A stretch of DNA of 64,000 nt from Lytechinus variegatus. Taxonomy: Eukaryota > Echinodermata > Echinoidea > Temnopleuroida > Toxopneustidae. The DNA is taken from NCBI RefSeq assembly GCF_018143015.1, contig NC_054741.1, forward strand, positions 62,718,697 to 62,782,696, read 5' to 3'. The position numbers were made by a program, and so were the translations under genes. Shown in pieces: positions 22,101 through 29,065 of this stretch. How positions within the stretch are numbered: the stretch's first letter is position 1; every line of letters starts with the position of its first letter. A model generated the notes under the pieces. That model was not told the origin of the DNA and made no database searches. It saw nothing but the letters and a program-made list of their open reading frames with translations.

Positions 22101-25100
22101 AATAGTAATCAAGCATCACTGAACATTTTGTGCAAGTTTCAGGTCTCATGATTAAGGTCAAAGGTCATTTAGGGTCAATGAACTTTGGCCGAATCGGGGT
22201 ATCTGTTGAATTACCATCATAACTTTGAAAGTTTATTGGTCTAGTTCATTAAACTTGGACATTAGAGTAATCAAGTATCACTGAACATCCTGTGCGCGTT
22301 TCAGGTCACATGTCCAAGGTCAAAGGTCAATGAAATTTGGCCGAATTGGGTGTATCTGTTGAATTACCATCATAACTTTGAAAGTTTATGGATCTGATTC
22401 ATGAAACTTGTACATAAGAGTAATCAAGTATCACTGAACATCCTGTTCCAATTTTAGGTCACATGATCAAGGTCAAAGGTCATGTAAGGTCAATGAACTT
22501 TGGCCATGTTGGGTTTTTTTGTTGAATAACCGTCATATCTCTGTAAGTTTATTGGTCTAGTTCATAAAAAGTGGACATAAGAGTAACCATGTATCACTGA
22601 ACATCTTGTGCGAGTTAGAGTAGTATTCAAGTCAGCACTGCTGCTATATTGAACCGCGTGATGCAGGTGAGACGGCCAGAGGCATTCCACTTGTTAAGGA
22701 ATTACCTGATTTTATTAATTTGATTTTAATTTGTTTTAAGTAGATATGAAGACTTTGTTGATCTTTTATTGATATAAAGTTAATTCAAAGTTTTTCAGTT
22801 GACTTGAAGAATTAAAACTGCATTGAACAAATACTTTGTCCATGATTTGTACATTTTTCAATGGAAGTGATTTAAATCAATGATTTTTTTAAAAAAATCA
22901 TGGTGATTTAAATCGCGATTTAAATCACGATTTAAATCAACGTGATTTAAATCCGCCAACCCTGGTGTTTAGGGTGCTTTTTGAGACCCCATGGTCGCGC
23001 ATGGTATCCACTCGTCGGGATTAAGTTGCATTAAGTTGTGAGTGACATGAACAGCTACATGAAACACCATGCAAAATCTCTTGTCAAAACATCAATACCT
23101 CAGTTTTGTTAACATTTTCCCAATATCATCAATTAACTCAATATTATCAGTATACTGTGCAGTCCCTAATAATGATAACATTCCGATTTCATATAGCCCT
23201 CAATACATCATAACAAAATAACTACTTTACGTAATGTATGTACTTTGTCCAATCCCTTGGGAACATTCCAAGAGTTTCAAAACTTGAATGGTAAGTATAA
23301 CACAAGTATTCATTGGATTTTTCAAATTCTAAAGAAAATGTGATTTACATTTTTTCTGAGCACCCAAAGGAGGTCCACAAATTGTTTAATAATTCAGTGG
23401 CTATATAATGGAAATAAGTTGACCTCACTACTCCTCAATAGAATTATTTACCTTGAACTGTGGCCCTCTAACCATTTGAACAGGTGTGTCGCCCCCATCT
23501 AACCTGAATGGTGTTCCTTCTATCTCACCCCAAGTCATCATGGGAGATTCATTCACACCTAAAATAAGAAAAAGAGATAAACATGTTCATAAACATATTA
23601 ATCAATTTTAATGATTCACTCCAAAAGGCTCGAAATCCAGTTTTGATGAATAGTGAGTGTTATCAGTCTACTCTTCGGGTAGGGACCTGTCTTTGAATAA
23701 GGGTTTTTTAGCTCAATGTGGATAGCATCATAATAAAGCCATTAAAAAAGGGAGTGGAAGGTGTCATCAAGTTTTATACAGGCCTGAGTAAGACGGGAAA
23801 CAAATCATGCAACAAGTGCATTACTAAACAATTTCTTTTTAAGAACCTCGATCACCGACTCCTTAACTCAGTTTGAGACAAGTAGAGGAAGTGGAGATCT
23901 ATGCAACCAATTGGATTTACAAAATTGGGCCTAAAGGAAAGCAAGAAGCCTCATACATGTATCTGCTGTACAACATGAAATGTGGAACAGTATAAAATGA
24001 AAAATTGTCATGGTCAAAAATCTAGAAATAGCCTGAAGACTTTCATATCTGGGAGATATCAGGTCTCCATTATATAAATGCTTAATGATTACTCGTAGGG
24101 GTAAGTTTCATGATTGATCAAACGCAATACTTATACACAATATTCACTGCAATCAATCTCAATTATCAGTACCACGCTCAATCTCTGAGTTTTATATTAC
24201 AGGGCCAAGATGACTCACCTGGAGCAGGAGACGGAGTAGCCACAAAACCATAGCCATTGACCTTGGGACCGTCTGATGGGGTCAACTCTTTACCATCTGC
24301 ACCAACCCTCCCATCCTGTCGGCTTGTTCCTGCTAGACCGGGGAGGGTCCCGGTGCTGGGTCGGGGGAAGGGGTCAGAGGTCAGTCGGGTGTTGGAGTGG
24401 GCGATCTCTTTCTCAGGTTTTTTCAACAGTTTCTCTGCAAGACTTGGTTCCACACCTGAAAAGTTCAAAGGTTTGCAATGTGACCAGACTTTACCAGGCA
24501 AGAACGTGAAAATTTGTAATATGAATAGCAATTTATAAGACCTGAATTTGTTCAGGTTTTTTAAATATATTTTTTCTAAAAGCATGGGGTCTGACAAAAT
24601 CATATTTTTCCTAATCAGAAATAATAAAAACTATTATCATTCATTCAACATACTATACAAATCATCGACTAACGATTCATCCATACCTTCAGGCACATAC
24701 ATGAGTGCATTCTTTGCCTCATATTTCCATGTGTTCAACCTATTACTCCTAGAATCAATGGCTAGCTGTTCAGAGCTCTTTAACTTCAGCATATCCTCCG
24801 TCTCAGCCGCATGGTTCAGCTCGGCTTCATACAGCCAGGCGTGTTTCTGTCGATGCTTCTCCTCAGACCTGGCCATGATGTCTCGGAACGACGCGTTGTC
24901 TTCGCTGGTGTACTTGGTCAGGTATTTGTCTAGGCTCAATGATGTATCACTATCAGCTGGAAAAACACACAAATATATGCATTCATTAATCATATTTGTC
25001 CAAAGGAGTGTACATGTATGAAAACAATGTGATCAACTCCATGCAATGTCTGTTTCATTTATTGCCTGAAATATATTCATTACAATCAGATCTTAAAAAC

Positions 25101-27721
25101 ATTTGACACTAAAACATGCTACCAACTGATCAACAGACATAAGTGAGCATGAACTTCAGTTGAATTTTTTGTATACACTTACCACTCTATCAATATTTAC
25201 TTGACATGTATTTGTTAAGGGTTAGGTATTAAGGTGTACACTTGTACATTCTACAGTGAAAAACCGACTCAGAGCTCCATGGTTCAAGACCTAGCTGTGT
25301 CGTCTTTTGGATGGTGATGTTGGAAGTTGGGTCTTAATGTAAGTAATCGAATTGACTGATACAGGTCTCTAGTAACGATCAAATGACATAAAATATCAAA
25401 CTACATGTACTTTTAGAAACCTTTAACCCTAAAAAGACGGGGGGGGGGGGGCTGATTTAGCCCCCCTCGACATTTTTCGCGATAAATCCGCCGCTCGAAA
25501 ATTTTTGACCGCGTCGCTCATTGACTGTTTACTTTCAAGTCTCGCGCAACTTTTGAGACCAAAATTGTGACCCCCAGGTATGCGGTTCCGAAATTACGCA
25601 ACATTCCGTAACTGCATGCAGACCCAAAATTACTCAGAAACATGAATTTGTGTACAAATCCAACGCAGTGTTTTTAGCCAAAATGCATAAATGTATCATT
25701 ATTATTTTTCCTTTCACTGCTTAAAACAATTAATTATATCTTGTTTATGGTCAAAATAAAGTCCCCGACAATTTCCATTGAAAAAACAATAAAAACCAAA
25801 AAAGTTGAAAAACATAGAAATACATAAGAAATTTAGAAAACAATAGAATGCATAAGAAAATAAATGTTTTTTTGAAATTTCTGAAAAATAAATTTGATCA
25901 GATGCCTATCTAGAGTATGTGAAACAAAAATTAGCATGTTAGGGGCATTATTTTATTAATTAGAGCAAATTTATGATTTTATGCATAAATTAGCATAATT
26001 AATGAGCAATGAGATTTTTTTGCAGAATTTGATATTATAGTTTTGTAGATAATGCCACGGGAAACGTGCATGCCAATTTTCGTAGCAATCGCGCATCGAC
26101 GGCCGAGATCATAAGGGGGGTTTAATCAGCCCCCCTAGTCTTCTTAGGCATCGAAATAGCCCAGTCTATTTAGGGTTTAAGACAAACTTACATTTCTCCT
26201 CCAGTTTTGTCAAATCTGTGTCTCTTGATGGTAAATCCTCATTCTTGAAGTCATTATTTGCAGTCCTTGGTGTATCACTTGCAAACTGTCCTGGTACAGG
26301 GGTTTCAAATGTGGATGGAGTTTGCTCTCTTTCTGTAAAAAAAACCAAACATTATATCACATAACATCTTATTCAAAGCTGTTGTGTTACTATTTATCTC
26401 AATCCCAATGCCCCACAGCAGCCTTGTCCTTTGACTAAAAAGGTCATACTACAATTTACCACTTCCCCACCCAGGGTACTAAGCTTCACAAAACACTTAA
26501 CTGCATACTCAGGATGTGCCTACATTGTGTGCATGAATGACAGACTAAATTTGAAGACAGGGGTAATAATTATGTGTCAACGTGTCATAGATATTAAGTG
26601 TGACAGACGCAGTTATAACTTGATGTTGATAATTATCCTCATCATCCTACTCATCAGCACATCATCATCATCAATCAGTATCAACATCATCATCATCATC
26701 CTCATGATCATCACCCCCATCATCGTCATCATCAACATCATCACCATCGCCATCATCATCATCATCATCATCATCCTCCTCCTTCTCCTATCAATCATAT
26801 TTTTTGCATAATCACCATCATCACTAACACCATCATCACCACCATCACCATCATCATCATTATCATCATCATCATCATCACCACCACCACCACCACCACA
26901 CACACCATCACCATTACATCCTCATTATCATCATACCTTGCATGGGAGTGACAGTAGATGTTCCAGGTCTTGATGTTCTGCAGGTGGATGCATACTTGAT
27001 GGCCATCTCTCTCATCTTCTCCAAATCATTCCTCTGCATGGCTTCCATGTATTCATGCTGAGCTTTCAACTTCTTCAAGTCAGGAAAGAAGTCACGCTGG
27101 ATGATTTTTTCCAGGTCCTTTTATGGAAATGGACAGCAAGGACTTGATATTAAACAAAAATCACAATATTACACTGGCACATAAGGCAGAAATTAAACTG
27201 TTTCTGATTAAACGTAGTAATTTCTTTGCTACTTGACATGCTCACTGTTCATAACTGTTTTTTTTTAATGAATGCAAGACTGAAATTTAACTAATCAGTT
27301 TCCATACACATCACCTACATGTATTTTAATGGAAACTTAGAGAAGAAAATTATGAGCGAGCGGTATGAGAATGGTATCAGTAAAAGAAAAAAATGAGAAG
27401 TTGGTCTTTCATATCATCATAAATTCACATTGTAATACATGTGGTTCATCACCTTTTAATACTACCTTCCATAAACCTTCATTTTGTTACACACTTTTTT
27501 TCGTACACGTACATGTAAATAAAGAAAGATAAATTTAAATTTACATCTATAAACACTGTAAAACCCATTAAAGAGTACTAGAACTGGTGGACAGGATTAC
27601 TCACGCTAACAAACATCTCTTCATCAAGTACTTTTCTTTTGTCTGGTTTCTTTTCTTTTTCCCATGCTGGTTTGGAAGTCAGAGGAACCATGGCTTTCTC
27701 ATCTGATTTTACCAGGGCCAT
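9780..27721 (-). CDS. ESS2: ESS2 / DGCR14 homologue, nuclear splicing factor (complete coding sequence, 8 coding exons)
   Basis: ESS2 (Es2 family, formerly DGCR14) is a nuclear protein found with spliceosomal C complexes. Eight coding exons add up to 1527 bases, 508 residues plus stop; human ESS2 is about 476. Landmarks in order: RKVLDEE, IIQRDFFPDLKKLKAQ, LTKYTSEDNASF, KHAWLYEAE, TWKYEAKNALMYVPEG, DGKELTPSDGPK, GYGFVATPSPAPG, NESPMMTWGE, NRAKKEEALRRVTKNL, DKALRASYTPSP, LTDNLLNLP and a C-terminal KATDFF. These match the vertebrate protein closely. All splice phases agree. An in-frame TAA 51 bases before the ATG supports this start; a second in-frame ATG lies 10 codons further in. The C-terminus is Ser/Thr/Pro rich. 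The frame is unbroken. The intron between the sixth and seventh coding exons is 12.3 kb of nested mobile DNA. Confidence 0.97.
10138..11006. other. ESS2 intron between coding exons 7 and 8
   Basis: 869 bases of AT-rich intron. No repeat with clear ends and no exon seen. Confidence 0.6.
11007..11122 (-). CDS. ESS2: ESS2 coding exon 7
   Basis: 116 bases after tatgttcag. Encodes MPGVPKKEKLGLSLVDKV and KNRAKKEEALRRVTKNL, the basic helix of the family (human AKKQEALRRVTENL). It ends in phase 2 at GTATAT. Confidence 0.95.
12496..12740. repeat. Tandem unit, about 203 bp, left of the DIRS element
   Basis: AGTTTGGAAATCTGAGTTTG occurs at about 12500 and again at about 12703. The 170 bases between are about 85% similar (by eye) to 17752-17925 on the other side of the DIRS element, so the retrotransposon sits within a duplicated host sequence. 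Confidence 0.7.
12727..13040. repeat. Fold-back sequence beside the DIRS left end
   Basis: Arms of about 70 bases (12727-12796, 12968-13040) are near-perfect inverted copies. The middle contains ATCCCGCCTCGCACATGCGC, which in inverse form also lies near the DIRS right end, so it is an extra piece of terminal sequence of this family. Confidence 0.7.
13206..14192 (-). CDS. DIRS tyrosine recombinase frame
   Basis: 328 residues with the lambda-integrase fold signatures: LLALVSAQRVQTLHLL (first Arg), SHSTRSAATSAA (H-x-x-R box) and WSREKTFQQYYNKP near the C-terminus with the nucleophile Tyr. This frame is what separates DIRS elements from LTR retrotransposons, which use a DDE integrase. Confidence 0.93.
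   Translation of the reverse strand: MLQGNRGPFENIGLDEGITDVLTASLRKSTQRQYRVYWTKWTKFCESRKKSPLRSSVNFVLEFLAELFHREKASYSTMNAARSALSLYVTLENSVHSVGTQPLICRFLKGTFNLRPPQARYQDTWDVGVAFKFLRRLSPAKTLSLKQLTHKLCLLLALVSAQRVQTLHLLNLDKMELKQSSVSFHVDELLKHSRPGHHGFTMKLKAYPSDRRLCIVKYLQAYMKRTKSIRGLERRLFISYTKPYGKVSSQTISRWIKVTLAGAGIDTSVYKSHSTRSAATSAAIRASVPISSIMNQAGWSREKTFQQYYNKPLADSEETEFSQAILQQ
14156..16114 (-). CDS. DIRS reverse transcriptase / RNase H frame
   Basis: 652 residues. Reverse transcriptase motifs include SVDLQDAYYSIPI, NGLTSAPRLFTKM and LGYLDDTILIG (YLDD catalytic box). RNase H-like sequence follows (IRTDASGYGWGAT, NYLEILAI, IRSDNTTAVCYVN). Confidence 0.95.
   Translation of the reverse strand: MFYTNDHEIACTNNSDQASPVGGRLKQYYNNWKKITSDHTILEAVKGFKIEFDTSLPHPERLICHQFKRNRSDTDKISAELRNLEGKNVIERSSPFIKGGYFSNIFTRPKKNGSLRLILDLSDLNEFVVKQHFKMDNIHSVICLLAENFYMASVDLQDAYYSIPIHSEFRKYLQFNWQGQQWQYKALPNGLTSAPRLFTKMLKPVFSSLREKGHIVLGYLDDTILIGDTKEKVESAINATLQAFSELGFKVHPEKSVLKPVQELQFLGFTLNTVDMTIKLPVERAQNVREECEKLLLQPKPTIRHVAHVIGKIISTFPAVQHGPLFYRNMEKEKIEALKKNKGHYDRIMELSCESKQELEWWISHADSAFAPIKRENPKFEIRTDASGYGWGATNMQVHTGGRWNQSENEKAQNNEINYLEILAIDLGLRSFHSSTSNAHILIRSDNTTAVCYVNNMGGIKSPSCNKLSIKIWKWCMERNIWLSAAHLPGSQNIEADYESRNFNDRTEWMLSKRAYRKVIQRFGSPKIDIFASRLNAQTQRYVSWLPDPNAESVDAFTLDWGKLDFYAFPPFCLLAKCIQKIKSDRASGILVVPNWPTQSWFPCLNSILVEEPLLLRRDINLLRQPVTNLPHPLYDRLDLLCCRVTGDPSRI
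16153..17508 (-). CDS. DIRS gag-like frame
   Basis: 451 residues, Ser/Lys-rich at the N-terminus, with a central helical region and a basic Arg/Gly/Tyr/Pro-rich C-terminus as expected of a nucleic-acid-binding structural protein. Position before the polymerase frame defines it. Confidence 0.8.
   Translation of the reverse strand: MSSSNARDQDSADFSPSPTGPRASSAPETPAAMLHHGSKHPASTSTSKSLTSHEPKSSVSGKKIDKRPVKKPEKDKKKQSNVKDGNSGPQASVSSSKKEQSSHSRDENKNLADVDSRLTKLESMLNRVIGALPLPEEDYDQHYAEHAHNEDSADDHDDINPYQSCQRLYTQPVDVDYDDITCTSQEESTLPKMIPTFAAKFAAQSDEGPPLEEEIASSTMFMMNNKLEEKVLEETGIKYLPPSNCPYLDVPKVNPVIWENLSPSTRSRDLKLARVQKSLTRGLTAFTRSISSGNLSPSQQDALALLSNANYEMNALRKEQIKPDMNAAYSHLCKPTIPVTKFLFGDDLGKRVKDMTEEQKATGRVVKTSEPGRGRYRAHANYHPYRAGDYSRQGYRAAGWSTPNHRPQSGAPYRPFLDRKAPFRGRRQPQAPMVKKPPASQGRYRENPQRK
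18115..18562. repeat. Two tandem copies of a 240-bp unit
   Basis: ACAGTGACTTTCA, TTTTGACCTTGCCC, AAGGCACTGCACCTCCATGT and AAAACCGAGG recur in the same order at 18145-18320 and 18388-18562. A charged Lys/Glu-rich frame fragment follows (18665-18838), possibly the start of an unknown element's gene; not recognised. Confidence 0.8.
18858..19980 (-). repeat. DR1-bearing tandem repeat element, copy 1 (truncated)
   Basis: Inverse copy of 21640-22675: about six diverged units of 160-180 bases, each with TGACCTTTGACCT-like sequence, GTGACCTGAAACT, AACTTTGGCC/GGCCAAAGTT and TCATAACTT/AAGTTATGA. The end carrying the outer GTCTCACCTG terminus is missing. Confidence 0.85.
20315..21593. other. Interior of the second nested element
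   Basis: AT-rich DNA between the third element and DR1 copy 2, with GCCAACAAACC and GATAAAAACTGCAAAACTGC-type segments repeated at about 20580, 20935 and 21380. No coding signal. Confidence 0.45.
21594..22672 (+). repeat. DR1-bearing tandem repeat element, copy 2 (full length)
   Basis: Begins GTCTCACCTGCGAAGCAAAG and ends CAGGTGAGAC, an inverted end pair. Inside are about five units with AGGTCAAAGGTCA at 21800, 21992, 22155, 22317 and 22470, each followed by GGGTCAATGAACTTTGGCC or similar. A GGC/GAC-rich stretch (21625-21655) follows the left end. No coding frame. Confidence 0.88.
23452..23558 (-). CDS. ESS2: ESS2 coding exon 6
   Basis: 107 bases. Encodes GVNESPMMTWGEIEGTPFRL and GDTPVQMVRGPQFK, ending in phase 0 at a GTAAAT donor. 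The next exon lies over 12 kb away. Confidence 0.95.
23559..24218. other. ESS2 intron between coding exons 5 and 6
   Basis: 660 bases of AT-rich intron, nothing recognised. Confidence 0.6.
24219..24455 (-). CDS. ESS2: ESS2 coding exon 5
   Basis: 237 bases. Encodes NTRLTSDPFPRPSTGTLPG, then DGRVGADGKELTPSDGPK and GYGFVATPSPAP, with a GTGAGT donor. Slightly higher GC than the surrounding introns. Confidence 0.95.
24687..24956 (-). CDS. ESS2: ESS2 coding exon 4
   Basis: 270 bases. Encodes LDKYLTKYTSEDNASFRDIM, KHAWLYEAEL, EQLAIDSRS and TWKYEAKNALMYVPEG. The donor GTATGG is inside what looks like continuing open frame; the match to the human protein and the phase fix the boundary at 24687. Confidence 0.95.
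24957..25421. other. ESS2 intron between coding exons 3 and 4, right part of the non-repeat sequence
   Basis: Plain AT-rich intron up to the TTTAA that flanks the piggyBac-like element. No exon seen. Confidence 0.5.
25427..26175. mobile_element. 749-bp piggyBac-like non-autonomous element
   Basis: Ends CCCTAAAAAGAC and GTCTATTTAGGG are inverted repeats, flanked by TTTAA on both sides (25422-25426, 26176-26180), containing the TTAA target of piggyBac transposons. Subterminal GGGGGGCTGATTTAGCCCCCC and GGGGGGTTTAATCAGCCCCC form a second inverted pair. No transposase frame. Family assignment is inferred from ends and target only. Confidence 0.75.
26192..26332 (-). CDS. ESS2: ESS2 coding exon 3
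   Basis: 141 bases between ttttttttacag and GTAAGT. Encodes TPSTFETPVPGQ and a Ser/Asp-rich linker ending LTKLEEK; the human protein has a similar PATFETPE segment. A piggyBac-like element ends 16 bases beyond the exon boundary in the intron. Confidence 0.94.
26636..26935. repeat. (CAT)n/(CAC)n microsatellite in ESS2 intron
   Basis: About 300 bases of CATCAT, CACCAC and interruptions, directly beside the donor of coding exon 2. Frames through it encode Asp/Met or Ile/His runs only. Confidence 0.95.
26937..27117 (-). CDS. ESS2: ESS2 coding exon 2
   Basis: 181 bases, phase 0 to phase 1. Carries DLEKIIQRDFFPDLKKLKAQ, the most conserved N-terminal motif of the family, followed by EYMEAMQRNDLEKM. 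Donor GTATGA lies next to a CAT microsatellite. Confidence 0.95.
27605..27721 (-). CDS. ESS2: ESS2 coding exon 1
   Basis: Encodes 39 residues starting MALVKSDEKAMVPLTSKP and ending RKVLDEEMFVS, then a GTGAGT donor. The exon begins at 27813 after gttgcag, so it includes 92 bases of 5' UTR with an in-frame stop. Another, non-coding exon is therefore expected upstream. Confidence 0.93.
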
Positions 27722-27813
27722 CTCTACTTTGTCAGGGCAGGACTCTCCAGCAAAGCCAACCTCAGATTATAGATCACCTTGATTTAACTAAGTATTCTTA
27801 ATTACTCGTCAAC

Positions 27814-29040
27814 CTGCAACATAACAAAAATATTGACTGACATTAGAAAGCAGGGAAGCACACAGATAATATAATCTTCTTGACAGGATTTAGACCAGAT
27901 TTAAAGTACACCTCTTGATCTTCAAGAATGATGTATCTCGTGCTATGATACCAGGCCATGCTTCCAAGCAGTGACTGAGTGACATATGGATTCTTAATAA
28001 AACAGGGTACATGTTAGCTAATGTATATAAATTTAAGAACAATACAAGAATTTAGCGCCCGTCCTGGGTGAGAAACCAGAATAGAGCTCACAAACTTTTA
28101 ATGTCAAATGAACATTGAAAAAAATATCCCCATACATGCTTGCCATGCAACTGAACCTACTCCATGCAAATCAGCTCTACAACAAAAAAAAACCGGGTGA
28201 AGATTCAAATGAAACTGAAGTGATTGAACTCAACTCTCAGATATTTTCTGTTTTTGCAAAATAATTTGTTGTTAGAACACAGGTTTACTGTAATGAGATG
28301 CATTTCTGAATTATAAATATAACTTAAAGATACAATTTATCTTATTCACTACATTGATCTTTCTATTCAATCAGCCTACTTTTTACTGATCATTGCACAT
28401 CATGTGGGTAATGCATCAAAAAAGCAAAAATCTGACAAAAAGGGTATGGTTGTGAGGTAAAGGACATATATACTTTTACGAATTATACTTGCTTGGGGGG
28501 CAAAATTGTCAAAAATGCATGCAAAAATACTTGAATAGGGTATAGATTTTACAAATGGATAAAACTTGTTCAGGGTGGGTTTGTAACAGCTGTGGTCATG
28601 CGTGTGAACACTAATATAGTTAAGTGACCCTTCTGGGCTGGGGCCTTGGCTTTGGGCACTTGTTCAGTGCAACCAACCTGCCTATGCAGTACACAACACA
28701 CACTTTAAAAAAATCTTAAATAAAATATCACTTTTGTAACCAAAAATACTTATTTCCATATTGTTGTGATTTATTTTTCATTAGTAACTTGGGGATCTGA
28801 ATCATCACTGACAAAATAATCTCATCAGTAATCTGTCTTTATCTACTCGTGAAATGGGAACCAGCTATGGAAAATTCTCCAGAATGATACATGCTGATTC
28901 CCATTTCCACAAGTAAATAAAGACAGTGCTCAGCTTACGAGTGAGATTTAGCTCTTAGAATCATCACTCACGAAATAAATCTCACTCACTAGTAAACTAG
29001 GTTACTCTACTCTTCAAAATGGGAACCAGCATGTACAAGG
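27814..29040. other. ESS2 5' intron, proximal part
   Basis: No exon seen. 28830-28930 has an imperfect inverted repeat (CTGTCTTTATCTACTCGTGA against CACAAGTAAATAAAGACAG, with GGGAACCAGC between). Confidence 0.5.
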
Positions 29041-29065
29041 CCCATATAATTTCTATTACTATTTT

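Larger units (their letters stand above)
11770..22964. mobile_element. Second 8-bp-TSD (hAT-like) element, nested in the first
   Basis: GTGTTTAG flanks it on both sides (11762-11769, 22965-22972). Ends CAGGGTTGGCG and CGCCAACCCTG are inverted, and subterminal GATTTAAATCA runs occur at both ends (11815-11890, 22870-22955). Its interior is largely displaced by the third element and other repeats. No transposase frame is seen. Confidence 0.88.
11311..23019. mobile_element. Outermost 8-bp-TSD (hAT-like) element, split by later insertions
   Basis: ATTAAGTT flanks both ends (11303-11310 and 23020-23027). Termini CCCG..., with GTGGATACCATGCGCGACC on the left and its exact inverse on the right. The element's own DNA is 11311-11769 and 22973-23019; the rest is nested insertion. 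An 8-bp duplication with short inverted ends is typical of hAT superfamily transposons. No transposase frame is seen, so it is a non-autonomous copy. Confidence 0.85.

Noticed and set aside
26431-26903. Ile-rich plus-strand frame and Asp/Met-rich minus-strand frame
   Set aside because: Produced by the CAT microsatellite in an ESS2 intron.
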